From Bacteroidota bacterium (GTDB lineage: Bacteria; Bacteroidota; Bacteroidia; Bacteroidales; GCA-2748055), in the NCBI GenBank assembly GCA_003648635.1, contig QMPQ01000005.1, positions 1-41,859 on the forward strand: DNA of 41,859 nucleotides, in the 5' to 3' direction. A model generated the notes under the pieces. It ran no database searches, was not told the origin of the DNA, and saw only the letters and a list, made by a program, of their open reading frames with translations. This document shows, piece by piece, positions 15,039 through 27,117 of the stretch. Position 1 is the stretch's first letter. Every line of letters begins with the position of its first letter. The translations under genes and the position numbers were made by a program.

Positions 15039-18000
15039 ATGGATGTAGGCAAAGTAATAGGAAAATTATTGGGTAATAAGTCAGACAGGGATATGCGCGA
15101 TGTGACGCCTTATGTGGAAAAGATTAGGAAGGAATATGAGCCTCTGCCCCAGTTAAGTAACGATCAGTTGCGTGAGCGTTCTGTAGCCCTGAAGCAGAAG
15201 GTGACAGATTATGTGGCTGAAGAAAAGTCCAAATTGGAAGCTCTGAAGGTCAAAGCCGAAGATCCTGAAGTGGATGTAAGTGAAAAGGAAGCGATCTATA
15301 AGGAGATCGATATACTGGATGAGGAGATTGATGAGAAATATGAGGTAGTCTTGAATGAAATTCTCCCGGAGGCTTTTGCTGTTGTCAAAGACACTGCCAG
15401 ACGCTTTAAGGAACACGAAGAGATTGAGGTAACAGCATTGGATTATGACCGGACACTTGCTGCTGCCAGGGAGTCGGTGGAGATCAAGGGGGACAGAGCT
15501 ATCTGGCAGAACCGATGGATGGCAGGAGGAAATGAGATTATCTGGGATATGGTTCATTATGATGTGCAGTTGATTGGTGGTGTGGCCCTGCACAGTGGTA
15601 AAATTGCAGAAATGGCTACGGGCGAAGGAAAGACCCTTGCTGCCACCCTTCCTGTCTTCCTGAATGCACTCTCAGGGAAAGGTGTCCATCTGGTTACAGT
15701 AAACGACTACCTTGCCAAGCGTGACTCAGAATGGATGGGCCCCATATATGAGTTTCACGGACTTACCGTGGACTGTATTGACAAGCACCAACCCAATTCC
15801 GAAGCCAGGAGAAAAGCCTATAACTGTGATATCACATTTGGGACCAATAATGAGTTTGGTTTTGACTACCTGCGCGACAATATGGCGCATAGTCCGGGTG
15901 AACTGGTGCAGCGTAAACATAATTACTCCATCGTGGATGAGGTGGATTCGGTACTGGTAGATGATGCTCGTACCCCTCTGATAATTTCCGGTCCCATTCC
16001 CAAAGGTGATGACCAGGAGTTTGCAGAATATAAGCCCAAGGTGGAGAAGCTTATCAGCGTGCAGCGTCAGCTGGTCAATACGATCTTCACGGAAGCCAGA
16101 AAGCTGCTTGCTGATGGTGACACTGAAAAAGCTGGTTTTAAGCTGCTCCAGGCTCACAAGGGTTTACCCAAGTACAAACCCTTGATTAAGCTCTTCAGTG
16201 AAGAGGGCAACAAGTCGCTGATGCTGAAAACTGAGAATCACTACATGCAGGAGCAATCCAAGAATATGCATCTGGTGACCGATGAGCTCTATTTTATCAT
16301 TGAGGAAAAGCAAAATTCTGTTGAGCTGACAGAGAAGGGGATCGATGTTATTACAGGTTCCTCAGATGATCCATCTTTCTTTATCATGCCCGATATCGGG
16401 TCAGAAGTGGCGGAGATCGAACGTTCCACTATGAGCGATAAGAAGAAGCTGGAGATTAAGGATAAGCTGCTCCAGGATTATGCTGTAAAATCTGAACGGA
16501 TTCATACCGTTAACCAGCTTATGAAAGCATATTCCATGTTTGAAAAAGAGGTGGAATATGTGGTAATGGACAATAAGGTGAAGATAGTGGATGAGCAGAC
16601 CGGGCGTATCATGGAGGGTAGAAGGTATAGCGACGGACTGCACCAGGCCATCGAGGCCAAGGAGAATGTGAAGGTGGAAGCTGCCACACAAACCTGGGCA
16701 ACCATTACCCTGCAAAACTATTTCAGGATGTACCACAAACTGGCCGGTATGACCGGGACCGCCGAGACCGAGGCGGGCGAATTGTGGGACATCTACAAAC
16801 TGGATGTGATGGCCATCCCTACCAACCGGCCCATTATAAGGGACGACCAGGAGGACCTGGTTTATAAAACCAAAAGGGAGAAATACAATGCGGTTATTGA
16901 TGAGCTGGTAAGGCTCAATAAGGCAGGACGTCCTGCACTTGTGGGTACCACCACCGTAGAAGTGTCGGAGCTACTTTCCAAAATGCTTAAGATCCGAAGA
17001 ATCGATCACAATGTGTTGAATGCCAAGTTGCACCAGAGGGAGGCTGATGTGGTTGCCCAGGCAGGTACAGCTGGAACGGTTACGATAGCCACCAACATGG
17101 CCGGAAGGGGAACCGATATTAAATTATCCGACCAGGTGAAGAGCGATGGAGGATTGGCCATCATAGGAACCGAGAGACACGAATCCAGACGGGTCGACCG
17201 CCAGTTAAGGGGACGTTCTGGACGGCAGGGTGATCCTGGTTCATCCCAGTTCTATGTTTGTCTGGAGGATGATCTGATGCGCCTGTTTGGATCTGAGCGG
17301 ATTGCCGGCATGATGGATAAGCTGGGTTTAAAAGAAGGGGAGGTGATTCAGCACTCTATGATCACCAAATCCATCGAGCGGGCTCAGAAAAAGGTGGAGG
17401 AGAACAACTTTGGAATCCGGAAGAACTTACTGGAATATGACGATGTGATGAATTCGCAGCGCGAGGTGATCTACAAGCGCAGAAAGCATGCACTCTATGG
17501 GGAACGGATTGGCCTTGATATTGCCAATAATATGTTCGATGTAACTGAAAGTATTGTAGATGAATACCATACCAGCAGCGATTATGATGGTTTCAAGCTG
17601 GAGCTAATTCGCTACTTTTCCATCGAGTCACCTGTAAGTGCTGATGAGTTTAAGCGATTGAACAGTGACGATCTGGTTGACAAGATCTACGAGAACCTGC
17701 TGGAAGCCTATAAGCGGAAGCAAGAGAGCATATCAGAGCAGGCCATGCCGGTGATCAACCAGGTATATGAGCATCAGCGTGAGGTTTACGAGAATATAGT
17801 TGTGCCGGTTTCGGATGGAACCCGGGTTTTTCAGGTGCTGGCCAACCTTGAAAACTGTTATAATTCGCAGGGCAAAGAACTGGTTCGCTCCTATGAAAAG
17901 AGCATTATCCTGGCTACCATTGATCAATCCTGGCAGGAACATCTCCGCGAACTGGACGACCTGCGACAATCGGTGCGAAATGCCCAGTATGAACAGAAGG

Positions 18001-18347
18001 ATCCATTGCTGATCTATAAGTTTGAGGCATTTGAATTATTTACAGCTATGATCGATAAGGTGAATAAGGATGTGGTCTCTACCCTGATGAAGGCTCATAT
18101 TCCCCTCAAGGATCCTAATAGTGTAAAAAGGGCCGAGGCACCGAAGAAAATGGACCTCAGCAAATTTGAAGCCAACAAGGATGAGGCAAGCAGCTATAAC
18201 GATCCCTCAGGCGGAGGAAAAGCAAAAGATGGACGTAGCCAGGTACAGCAGCCGGTAAGGGTAGAGAAAAAGGTAGGACGAAATGATCCTTGTCCTTGCG
18301 GAAGTGGAAAGAAATATAAAGCCTGTCATGGCAGACCTGGCGCCTGA
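15039..18347 (+). CDS. secA: Preprotein translocase ATPase SecA
   Basis: Motor of the Sec export pathway, 1102 residues, the long Bacteroidota form. Compared with E. coli, Walker A (ATGEGKT, about 193-199) is displaced by roughly 90 residues because of an inserted charged helical segment at about 55-100. DEAD-type motif [17 protein letters not shown], the preprotein-binding region, NMAGRGTDI and the helicase motif [16 protein letters not shown] are all present. The C-terminal zinc motif is [18 protein letters not shown], which binds SecB and phospholipid in known SecAs. It converges on dapA with only 14 bases between; a hairpin spans the stop codon. Confidence 0.98.
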   Translation: MDVGKVIGKLLGNKSDRDMRDVTPYVEKIRKEYEPLPQLSNDQLRERSVALKQKVTDYVAEEKSKLEALKVKAEDPEVDVSEKEAIYKEIDILDEEIDEKYEVVLNEILPEAFAVVKDTARRFKEHEEIEVTALDYDRTLAAARESVEIKGDRAIWQNRWMAGGNEIIWDMVHYDVQLIGGVALHSGKIAEMATGEGKTLAATLPVFLNALSGKGVHLVTVNDYLAKRDSEWMGPIYEFHGLTVDCIDKHQPNSEARRKAYNCDITFGTNNEFGFDYLRDNMAHSPGELVQRKHNYSIVDEVDSVLVDDARTPLIISGPIPKGDDQEFAEYKPKVEKLISVQRQLVNTIFTEARKLLADGDTEKAGFKLLQAHKGLPKYKPLIKLFSEEGNKSLMLKTENHYMQEQSKNMHLVTDELYFIIEEKQNSVELTEKGIDVITGSSDDPSFFIMPDIGSEVAEIERSTMSDKKKLEIKDKLLQDYAVKSERIHTVNQLMKAYSMFEKEVEYVVMDNKVKIVDEQTGRIMEGRRYSDGLHQAIEAKENVKVEAATQTWATITLQNYFRMYHKLAGMTGTAETEAGELWDIYKLDVMAIPTNRPIIRDDQEDLVYKTKREKYNAVIDELVRLNKAGRPALVGTTTVEVSELLSKMLKIRRIDHNVLNAKLHQREADVVAQAGTAGTVTIATNMAGRGTDIKLSDQVKSDGGLAIIGTERHESRRVDRQLRGRSGRQGDPGSSQFYVCLEDDLMRLFGSERIAGMMDKLGLKEGEVIQHSMITKSIERAQKKVEENNFGIRKNLLEYDDVMNSQREVIYKRRKHALYGERIGLDIANNMFDVTESIVDEYHTSSDYDGFKLELIRYFSIESPVSADEFKRLNSDDLVDKIYENLLEAYKRKQESISEQAMPVINQVYEHQREVYENIVVPVSDGTRVFQVLANLENCYNSQGKELVRSYEKSIILATIDQSWQEHLRELDDLRQSVRNAQYEQKDPLLIYKFEAFELFTAMIDKVNKDVVSTLMKAHIPLKDPNSVKRAEAPKKMDLSKFEANKDEASSYNDPSGGGKAKDGRSQVQQPVRVEKKVGRNDPCPCGSGKKYKACHGRPGA

Positions 18348-18358
18348 GTGTGCCAGGT
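18335..18358. repeat. Hairpin across the secA stop codon
   Basis: ACCTGGC (18335-18341) and GCCAGGT (18352-18358) form a perfect 7-bp inverted repeat that contains the secA TGA. No T-run follows on either strand, so it is at best a weak or factor-dependent bidirectional terminator between secA and dapA. Confidence 0.5.
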
Positions 18359-18361
18359 ACT

Positions 18362-19252
18362 CTATTGAAGCAGCTTGTCCAGCCGGGCAATTTCCTGGTA
18401 AAGTTCAGAGGTGACAGGGATTAAGGGAAGTCGTAGTACATTTTTTATCTCTCCACGGATCTCCATGGCGGCTTTGACCCCGGCAGGATTTCCCTCCTTA
18501 AAAATGGCCTTCATCATGGGAAATAGCAGATAGTGCAGTTCACGTGCTTTAAGGTAGGCACCATCCAGGGCAGCCGCAACCATTAAGGAAGTCAGGGCCG
18601 GATATGCATTTCCAATCACACTAATGGCACCATCGCCACCAGCAGCAATCATAGGCAGGGTGATGGCATCATCGCCCGAGACCACCAGGAATCCTTCGGG
18701 ACGATTGTGCAGAATCTCCATTACCTGTTCAAAGTCCCCCGAAGCCTCTTTAACCCCGATAATGGTTCCTTTGAAATCAGAGGCGAGCCGCAGTGCAGTA
18801 TCAGAGCTTATGTTGGAAGCTGTTCTCCCTGGCACATTGTATAGCATGACAGGTAATTCACTAAGCGATGCTATCGCAGCATAGTGCTGGTATATTCCTT
18901 CCTGCGAGGGTTTATTGTAATAGGGAGAGACACTGAGTATTCCCTGGATCTCTCTGGTATCAGTCTTTTTTATGGCTTCTACAACAGCCCTGGTGTCATT
19001 TCCGCCAAGCCCTAGCATAATAGGCACCCTATGTCCACAGGCATTGACAACACAAGAGATCACATCTTCCTTATCCCTGGCAGAAAGAGCAGGAGTCTCC
19101 GCTGTAGTTCCCAATACCACAAGGTATCCGGTCCCCTGATCAATTAAGCTGTCGGTATGGATCATCAAGCGGTCGAAATCAATCTCCCCATCTAGTTGAA
19201 AAGGCGTGATCATTGCCACACCTGTACCTCTGAACAGATCTGATTCAGCCAT
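18362..19252 (-). CDS. dapA: 4-hydroxy-tetrahydrodipicolinate synthase
   Basis: Condenses pyruvate and aspartate semialdehyde, the first step of the diaminopimelate/lysine branch. 296 residues, a (beta/alpha)8 barrel. GTTAETPAL at about 48-56 is the pyruvate-carboxylate loop. Y138 is in MLYNVPGRT, and the Schiff-base lysine K168 is in IIGVKEASGD. The gene ends the leftward unit ligA-DUF6913-dapA, 7 bases after the DUF6913-like gene. It feeds both lysine and peptidoglycan. Confidence 0.97.
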   Translation of the reverse strand: MAESDLFRGTGVAMITPFQLDGEIDFDRLMIHTDSLIDQGTGYLVVLGTTAETPALSARDKEDVISCVVNACGHRVPIMLGLGGNDTRAVVEAIKKTDTREIQGILSVSPYYNKPSQEGIYQHYAAIASLSELPVMLYNVPGRTASNISSDTALRLASDFKGTIIGVKEASGDFEQVMEILHNRPEGFLVVSGDDAITLPMIAAGGDGAISVIGNAYPALTSLMVAAALDGAYLKARELHYLLFPMMKAIFKEGNPAGVKAAMEIRGEIKNVLRLPLIPVTSELYQEIARLDKLLQ

Positions 19253-19259
19253 ATTATAT

Positions 19260-19799
19260 TTATTTAGCGGGATTTAAAATGGATACATAATGCTTGATCT
19301 GTTCCGCCAGATAAGACATATCGTTCTGTTCCGACAATTTTATCATCAGATCATAATCATTCTTTTCTTCAGTAAAGCATCCTATTTTGAACCTGGCTGT
19401 CGAAAGCTGCACAAGGAACTGCAACTCAATTCGTTGATCGATTGTAAAATCCATCAGTAAATCGGGATTTTCATGTTGAAACAGTTCTGCTGCTTCTCCT
19501 CCGGGTTGCATGTACCAGTTCAGATTGCGTTTGGTTATCACGTGAATGTCCTTCCAGAACAGCATATCCTGGGGAATTTCTTTCTGATTTATATACCCAT
19601 AAATAGTGCAGTTGACTCCTTTATCCTTTAAGAATCCTCGGAACTCCCATACGATATGGAATGCATTCTGTATTTGTGCATCAAAGAGAATTACAGCCGA
19701 TTCGGCAGTATCAAAATTATATACACGGGTCTCTCTCTGGAAACTTTTAAGTTTATTTTTAAGTACCCTTTTTCCAATTGTTTCTCTTATGCCTGCCAT
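19260..19799 (-). CDS. DUF6913-like protein of unknown function
   Basis: 179 residues, soluble, no signal peptide. A basic N-terminus (MAGIRETIGKRVLKNKLKSF) is followed by an alpha/beta segment with VILFDAQIQ and a central FWKDIHVITKRNLNWYMQPG. I recall this kind of protein beside dapA/ligA in other Bacteroidota, annotated only as a domain of unknown function. Position between ligA (27 bases upstream) and dapA (7 bases downstream) suggests co-transcription. Function unknown. Confidence 0.7.
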   Translation of the reverse strand: MAGIRETIGKRVLKNKLKSFQRETRVYNFDTAESAVILFDAQIQNAFHIVWEFRGFLKDKGVNCTIYGYINQKEIPQDMLFWKDIHVITKRNLNWYMQPGGEAAELFQHENPDLLMDFTIDQRIELQFLVQLSTARFKIGCFTEEKNDYDLMIKLSEQNDMSYLAEQIKHYVSILNPAK

Positions 19800-19826
19800 A
19801 TGAACAAAAATACAATTTTAATATTG

Positions 19827-21863
<2,037 letters not shown>

Positions 21864-21898
21864 TCACCTTTTGCTTTTATTCCCTACTTTTAGAATTC

Positions 21899-23608
21899 AT
21901 GAATCGTAGATCCTTGTCCATATGGCCCTTCCTGATATTGCTTATCTCTGCCGGGAGCACTTGTGTAAAGGCGCAGTTGCAGTTCCCGGGGAAACCAATG
22001 GGATTAAACAATCAGTTGAAAGCTGCAGAAGTGATGTATGTGCTTCCTCCTCCCGATCCTGTGGAGATTGAGGCAGAGCTGGAACTGAACAGGAGGACTA
22101 ATTCAAAACCCCTGCGTTTTGCATTGGAGCGTCCGGTGAATCTTTCTCCTGAAACCCATGGTAGTTGGAGCCTTAAAGGTGATATACGGGTGTGGCATGT
22201 CCATGTTCTCTCGCCCGGGGCCTATTCCCTGGGTCTTGTTTTTGGTAAGTATGCGCTTCTGCCCGGCGTTAAAATATTTGTGTATAGTCCAGGTCAGCAG
22301 GAGGTAAAAGGAGCCTTCACTTCAGAAAACAATAAGACTTCCGGAGTTTTGCCGATTGGGCATTTGCCCGGGGAGGAGTTGCTTATTGAGATGCAAGTGC
22401 CGGCAGGGATGGCCGACTATGGTGAGCTGGAGCTGGAAGCACTATCACACGCTTTTCTCAATACAGGTTTTAAATCTTCAAAAGCAGATTGTCCGGCTGG
22501 TGAATTTGGCTGTTCACAGCCATGCGAGATTGATGTCAATTGTATGGAAGGTGATCCATGGTGGCAGGTCAAGCCTTCAGTGGTAAGAGTTTTTACAACT
22601 ACCTTTTACTGCACAGGAGTACTTGTTAACAACACATCCTATGATGGCACCCCCTATATTATCACAGCTGAACACTGCCTGAACAACCAGTATTACGCCG
22701 ACCGCACGGTTTTCCAGTTTAACTATGAAAGTGCCAGCTGCTTCGGGGAGGACGGACCCCTGGATATGTCCATTTCTTCTGCTAACCAGCTTACACATGG
22801 AGATAGTGTTGATTTCAGCCTTTTGGAGATTTCCAGTATACCACCTGCTTCCTATGGTGCCTACTATGCAGGGTGGGACCGTACCCAATTTCAGACTTCC
22901 TCCTCAAGTACAATCCACCATCCATTCGGTGATGTAAAAAAGGTGTCTATTGATGAGCAGGCCCCTTCCATTCCGGAGAAACCTGGCGATGTGCCCTATT
23001 CGGGACTGGAAGACTATCACTACTTCTCTTTTTGGTGGATCAAGCAATGGGAGACAGGCTCAACTGAAGGAGGCTCTTCGGGTGGCCCCCTCTTCAACCA
23101 GGCCCACAGGGTAATTGGCACGCTGAGTGGCGGAAATGCTGCGTGTGGAGACTCCATTGGCTACGATGATGATACAGACCGGGTGATCTATAATCCTGCA
23201 CCCAACTACGATGATTATTTCACCCAGTTTGGTATGGCCTGGGACTATGAAGAGGATAAAGGCAATGCCCTAAAACCATGGCTCGACCCACTGAATCTGG
23301 ATCCGCCTACCTTAATTGGTTACAATCCAAGCTCTACGGAGCCTATCAGAGTAGATGCTGACGGACTATTCCATGTATTTCCCAATCCTGCACGGGACCT
23401 TTTTCATATCACTTCGAAGGAGCCTGTGCAAGGCAGTGGATACTACAACATCGTAAATCTCTCAGGAGCTTTATTAAGAGAGGGACAGCTGGATGGAGAA
23501 GGGCGGGCTGAGATTCATATCTCCAATCTGGCACCTGGCCTATATATTGTCAAGGTGGGTAGTGACGCTTACCAGGAACATCATAAATTACTGGTAACAG
23601 GCCAATGA
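21899..23608 (+). CDS. Secreted lysyl-endopeptidase-like serine protease with T9SS sorting domain
   Basis: 569 residues. Signal peptide at about 1-25 (FLILLISAGSTCVKAQ). A beta-rich N-terminal region (about 50-190) precedes a trypsin-fold protease domain with catalytic H259 (IITAEHCL), D305 (SVDFSLLE) and S394 (GGSSGGPLFN). Several cysteines at 198-260 resemble the disulfides of Achromobacter protease I (lysyl endopeptidase). The last ~85 residues (VFPNPARDLFHI... to KLLV) are a type A T9SS C-terminal sorting domain, so the enzyme should be secreted or anchored on the cell surface. The stop overlaps the next gene by ATGA, tying a protease to a binding-protein-dependent uptake operon. Confidence 0.92.
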   Translation: MNRRSLSIWPFLILLISAGSTCVKAQLQFPGKPMGLNNQLKAAEVMYVLPPPDPVEIEAELELNRRTNSKPLRFALERPVNLSPETHGSWSLKGDIRVWHVHVLSPGAYSLGLVFGKYALLPGVKIFVYSPGQQEVKGAFTSENNKTSGVLPIGHLPGEELLIEMQVPAGMADYGELELEALSHAFLNTGFKSSKADCPAGEFGCSQPCEIDVNCMEGDPWWQVKPSVVRVFTTTFYCTGVLVNNTSYDGTPYIITAEHCLNNQYYADRTVFQFNYESASCFGEDGPLDMSISSANQLTHGDSVDFSLLEISSIPPASYGAYYAGWDRTQFQTSSSSTIHHPFGDVKKVSIDEQAPSIPEKPGDVPYSGLEDYHYFSFWWIKQWETGSTEGGSSGGPLFNQAHRVIGTLSGGNAACGDSIGYDDDTDRVIYNPAPNYDDYFTQFGMAWDYEEDKGNALKPWLDPLNLDPPTLIGYNPSSTEPIRVDADGLFHVFPNPARDLFHITSKEPVQGSGYYNIVNLSGALLREGQLDGEGRAEIHISNLAPGLYIVKVGSDAYQEHHKLLVTGQ

Positions 23609-24750
23609 GACTTCTCTACCTGCTAATCGTAACAGCTCTCCTGCTAAGCGCTTGTACGGGCCAGGCGGGCCCCTCAGTTGACGCGGATGGACATGGTGAG
23701 GGGACCTGTTTTACGCGTTATGCCTCAGGATTCAGAGTCTTAGACCAAGGGACATATACCCTCATAGAGGTCACTGATCCCTGGCAGCAGAGCAAGGATG
23801 TGATCTTCTCTTATGTGCTGGCTCCAGGCCCGGAGGCGCTCCCCGATTCGCTTAAGAACATATCGTTTATTAAGACACCGGTAAAACGGGTGATCGCACT
23901 CTCCACTACCCATGTGGCCATGATTGATCAACTGGGAAGCGCCGAATCTATTGTTGGGCTTTCAGGATCAGGTTTCATTTACAGCTCCAAGATCAGGGCG
24001 CGAATCGAATCAGGCTCCGTGAAGGATGTAGGATATGGCCAGGGACTGGATTTTGAAACCATAGTAAGGCTTAAGCCGGATGTTCTCTTTTTGTATGGTG
24101 TGGAAGGGAATGTGATGACTACACTGGAAAAACTAAGAGATCTGGGAATTCCGGCAGTTTTCTGTGGCGAATACCTGGAAACTCATCCCCTGGGTAAAGC
24201 TGAATGGATCAGGTTTTTCTCTCTTTTTTACAAGAAGGAGGAACAATCGGCACGCTTCTTTCAAAAGATAGATTCTGCCTATTGTGCTCTGTCTGCTTTG
24301 GCTTCCGGGGTCCTGCCCAAACCGCATGTGCTGAATGGTCTTCCCTGGAAGGATACCTGGTTTATGGCGGGAGGGAAGAGCTTTGCCGCTCAGTTAATGG
24401 AGGATGCCGGAGGTGATTATCTATGGAAGGATAACCCTTCCACCCAGGCAGTTCCGCTGGACCTTGAATCGGTCTATATGCGTGCCTTGAATGCTGATAT
24501 CTGGATCAATCCAGGGGCAGCGGGAAGCCTTTCAGATATCCTGCTGCTGGATAAGCGCTTGGGAGATCTCAAGGTAGTACAAAGCGGACATGTATTCAAT
24601 AACGATGCGCGCAGTAGTGTTGACGGAGGAAACGACTACTGGGAGTCGGGCACCGTGCGCCCTGACCTGGTGCTTGCCGATCTGATAGAGGTGTTTCATC
24701 CTGAATTATTGACAGATCATCGCTTTGTATATTACAGGCAATTAAAATAA
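23605..24750 (+). CDS. BtuF/FepB-like substrate-binding lipoprotein
   Basis: 381 residues. The lipobox LLLSAC puts the lipidated Cys at about 17. After a variable N-terminal region, a class III periplasmic-binding domain (about 90-350) shows KRVIALSTTHVAMIDQLG, the family start, and LKPDVLFLYG. Such proteins bind cobalamin, ferric siderophores or heme; the ligand is not readable from sequence. It overlaps the protease by 4 bases and leads to the permease and ATPase genes, so it delivers ligand to them. Domain order and length match Bacteroidota btuF-type proteins with an N-terminal extension. Confidence 0.9.
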   Translation: MRLLYLLIVTALLLSACTGQAGPSVDADGHGEGTCFTRYASGFRVLDQGTYTLIEVTDPWQQSKDVIFSYVLAPGPEALPDSLKNISFIKTPVKRVIALSTTHVAMIDQLGSAESIVGLSGSGFIYSSKIRARIESGSVKDVGYGQGLDFETIVRLKPDVLFLYGVEGNVMTTLEKLRDLGIPAVFCGEYLETHPLGKAEWIRFFSLFYKKEEQSARFFQKIDSAYCALSALASGVLPKPHVLNGLPWKDTWFMAGGKSFAAQLMEDAGGDYLWKDNPSTQAVPLDLESVYMRALNADIWINPGAAGSLSDILLLDKRLGDLKVVQSGHVFNNDARSSVDGGNDYWESGTVRPDLVLADLIEVFHPELLTDHRFVYYRQLK

Positions 24751-24754
24751 TCGT

Positions 24755-24762
24755 TACTTTTG
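24755..24762 (+). promoter_or_regulatory. -7 box (TACTTTTG) before the small ORF at 24784
   Basis: Exact TAnnTTTG match just after the BtuF-like stop, 22 bases before the ATG at 24784. It may give the small protein-permease-ATPase genes a second, internal promoter. The -33 element is not clear. Confidence 0.45.
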
Positions 24763-24783
24763 GGTAGATTAAAACTACTACCC

Positions 24784-25056
24784 ATGGCCAGCATCAGGAT
24801 CCTCAAGAAGGATATTAACAGGTTTGCATTTGATTTACTTCAGGAGTGTTTCTCCTACAGGCACTATTCAGATGAACTTTCTGAAGACAAATTCGACGAT
24901 GTAATCAGTAAACTGGTGTTGCTAAGAAACGATTTGATTCAGAGGACAAATCATCCTGAAGCAGATGCTGATTCCTCCACTTTGAAGACACATTACAAGC
25001 AGGTTCAACTTGATCTGCTAAAACTCGCCGAAGTTGTGGAGGATCTAAAGAAGTAG
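24784..25056 (+). CDS. Small soluble protein of unknown function in the uptake operon
   Basis: 90 residues from the ATG at 24784; a TTG at 24760 would lengthen it but overlaps the -7 box. It is helical and charged (LKKDINRFAFDLLQECFSYRHY, DDVISKLVLLRNDLIQRTNHP), with no membrane segment and no signal peptide. I do not recognise a named family. It lies 33 bases after the binding protein and 3 bases before the permease, so it is probably co-expressed and could be a cytoplasmic accessory. Function unknown. Confidence 0.75.
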   Translation: MASIRILKKDINRFAFDLLQECFSYRHYSDELSEDKFDDVISKLVLLRNDLIQRTNHPEADADSSTLKTHYKQVQLDLLKLAEVVEDLKK

Positions 25057-25059
25057 GAT

Positions 25060-26076
25060 GTGAAAATCCCGTCAAGAAGTATTTTAATTATCTATGCTCT
25101 GGGACTATTGTTAATAGTCCTTTTTTTGCTTGATATCAGGCTTGGCAGTCTTTCCATAACTTTTGCTGATATGTTGAGCCACCTGATGGGCAGGACTGAG
25201 CTCTCAGAACAGCAAGTGCTTATTCTCACCAAATTTCGCCTACCCCGAATCGCTACAGCATTGATGGCCGGAGCGGCACTGCCGGTATGTGGATTGCAGA
25301 TGCAAACACTCTTCAGGAATCCGCTGGCAGGACCATATGTGCTGGGGATCAGTTCCGGCGCAAGTTTTGGTGCAGCAATAGTTGTGCTGGGCGCAGGTGC
25401 CACAGGCCTTGTAGCGACCTGGAGTCTGGCCATTGCTGCATGGATAGGTGCCGGAACCGTGATGTTGCTCTTGTTGTTTGTATCCTACAGGATCAAGGAT
25501 GTAATGACCATACTGATCCTGGGAATCATGTTTTCAAGCGGATTGGCTGCCATCATCAGCATCATGCAATATTTCAGCCAGGCTGCAGCCCTGAAATCAT
25601 TTGTGATCTGGAGCATGGGTAGTCTGGGGAATGTGACAGGTGCTCAGCTGACTATTATGGCATGGGCCATCCTTCCGCTACTTATGGTAACCCTTGCTTA
25701 TTCCAAGGTGCTCAATGGGCTGATGCTGGGTGAGGAATATGCTTTAAGCATGGGAGTACGCATTCAGCGAACCCGGCTTGTTATTTTTGCAACTACCAGT
25801 ATCATGGCTGGCACCATCACTGCTTTTTGCGGTCCCATTGGTTTTATTGGTATTGCAGTTCCCCATATGGCAAGATTTCTTCTGAATCGCTCCGACCATC
25901 GGGTCTTGATGCCTGCCAGCATGCTCACAGGAATGGTGGTAATGGTTTTTAGCGATATTGTATCGCGCCTTCCTGGCACAGAACAGATACTTCCTATCAA
26001 TGCGGTAACCTCCCTGATTGGTATTCCGGTGGTCATATGGCTTGTTGTTATGAACCGCAAAGCCCAATCACTCTGA
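25060..26076 (+). CDS. FecCD/BtuC-type ABC permease
   Basis: 338 residues from a GTG at 25060 three bases after the previous stop; no ATG is available in this frame upstream. About ten membrane helices. FecCD family signatures: LRLGSLSI-like start of the first loop, FRLPRIATALMAGAALPVCGLQMQTLFRNPLAGPYVLGIS, and GPIGFIGIAVPHMARFLLNRSDHR, the conserved coupling helix that contacts the ATPase. It transports cobalamin, heme or ferric siderophore across the inner membrane. Its TGA overlaps the ATPase start as TGATG. Confidence 0.95.
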   Translation: MKIPSRSILIIYALGLLLIVLFLLDIRLGSLSITFADMLSHLMGRTELSEQQVLILTKFRLPRIATALMAGAALPVCGLQMQTLFRNPLAGPYVLGISSGASFGAAIVVLGAGATGLVATWSLAIAAWIGAGTVMLLLLFVSYRIKDVMTILILGIMFSSGLAAIISIMQYFSQAAALKSFVIWSMGSLGNVTGAQLTIMAWAILPLLMVTLAYSKVLNGLMLGEEYALSMGVRIQRTRLVIFATTSIMAGTITAFCGPIGFIGIAVPHMARFLLNRSDHRVLMPASMLTGMVVMVFSDIVSRLPGTEQILPINAVTSLIGIPVVIWLVVMNRKAQSL

Positions 26077-27077
26077 TGTCACAAACCCAGGCAGAACATA
26101 TTATTTCTCTGGATCGCTTTGCAATTGGTCATCACAAGGAAGATGCCCTTTTGACTCAGCTCAATCTGACTGTGAACCGGGGTGAGATGGTGGCGCTCAT
26201 AGGAAGGAATGGTACAGGAAAAAGTACCCTGTTAAAATCGATGATAGGATTGCTTGAGCCCCTGGATGGAGTGTGTCTGCTCGATGGTGTACCTTTCTCT
26301 GAATATACACTTCCGCAGCGGGCGCGCAGGGTCAGTTTTGTCTCATCGCAACTCGCTCAAATACCGGCTCTTAGCGTGGGTGAATTGGTGGGCCTGGGTA
26401 GAATGCCCTACACAGGCTGGATGGGGCGCCTCACTCCGCAAGACAGGGAGCTAATCAAACAGGCACTGGATGAAGTGCAGATGGCTTCCTTTTCAGAGCG
26501 GAAACTTGATTGTTTGAGTGATGGGGAGCGACAGCGGGCCATGATTGCCCGTGCATTTGTTCAGGATACACCCTTGATGGTTTTGGATGAACCCACTGCA
26601 TTTTTGGATATTCCCAATACCTATGACCTGATTCATCTTCTAAGTAAATTCAGGGATGGGGGCCGGTCCATTGTTTATTCCACTCACGATCTTGAAACAG
26701 CCATGTCGTGTGCCGATAAGATGTGGGTAATTCATGAGGGTAGAATTCTTGAGGGTGCACCTGAGGACCTGGGACTGTTGGGAATTTTCAATGAACTTTT
26801 TTCTGACTCCGGGATCAGGTATGATGAGCAGGCAGGAAAATTCCTGTATTCTGGTAAATCACGGGGTGCTATAAGTCTTGAAGGAGACCAGGGAAAGCCA
26901 TTTATATGGACACGTAATACTCTGGAAAGATTGGGATACAGACTTGAAAATGGAGCCGGGCATGTTATCAAAATAATATCTTCACAGGAAGGATACCACT
27001 GGATTCTTCAAAAAGAAAGTGGGTCAACTAGCTTTGAAAGTCTATATACACTGGCTCGGTTCTTGATACAAGAATAA
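26076..27077 (+). CDS. BtuD/FecE-type ABC ATPase with C-terminal extension
   Basis: 333 residues from ATG 26076, which overlaps the permease stop (TGATG). The longer start at 26037 would give a 40-base overlap and a non-conserved lead. Walker A GRNGTGKS (43-50), signature LSDGE (147-151), Walker B LMVLDEPTAFLD (about 167-178) and H-loop STHD are intact, so it should hydrolyse ATP. After the standard domain (about 1-250) an extra ~80 residues follow (KPFIWTRNTLERLGYRL...HWILQKESG), with a mixed alpha/beta pattern. Extensions of this sort may regulate the ATPase. The ligand is the same as for the binding protein. Confidence 0.93.
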   Translation: MSQTQAEHIISLDRFAIGHHKEDALLTQLNLTVNRGEMVALIGRNGTGKSTLLKSMIGLLEPLDGVCLLDGVPFSEYTLPQRARRVSFVSSQLAQIPALSVGELVGLGRMPYTGWMGRLTPQDRELIKQALDEVQMASFSERKLDCLSDGERQRAMIARAFVQDTPLMVLDEPTAFLDIPNTYDLIHLLSKFRDGGRSIVYSTHDLETAMSCADKMWVIHEGRILEGAPEDLGLLGIFNELFSDSGIRYDEQAGKFLYSGKSRGAISLEGDQGKPFIWTRNTLERLGYRLENGAGHVIKIISSQEGYHWILQKESGSTSFESLYTLARFLIQE

Positions 27078-27117
27078 TAATTCAGTAATTTGAAGCCGTA
27101 AACTAAATTTCCAAACC

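Noticed and set aside
26037-26075. Longer start of the BtuD-like gene within the permease frame
   Set aside because: It would overlap the permease by 40 bases; the TGATG overlap at 26074-26078 is a normal coupling and fits the family start.
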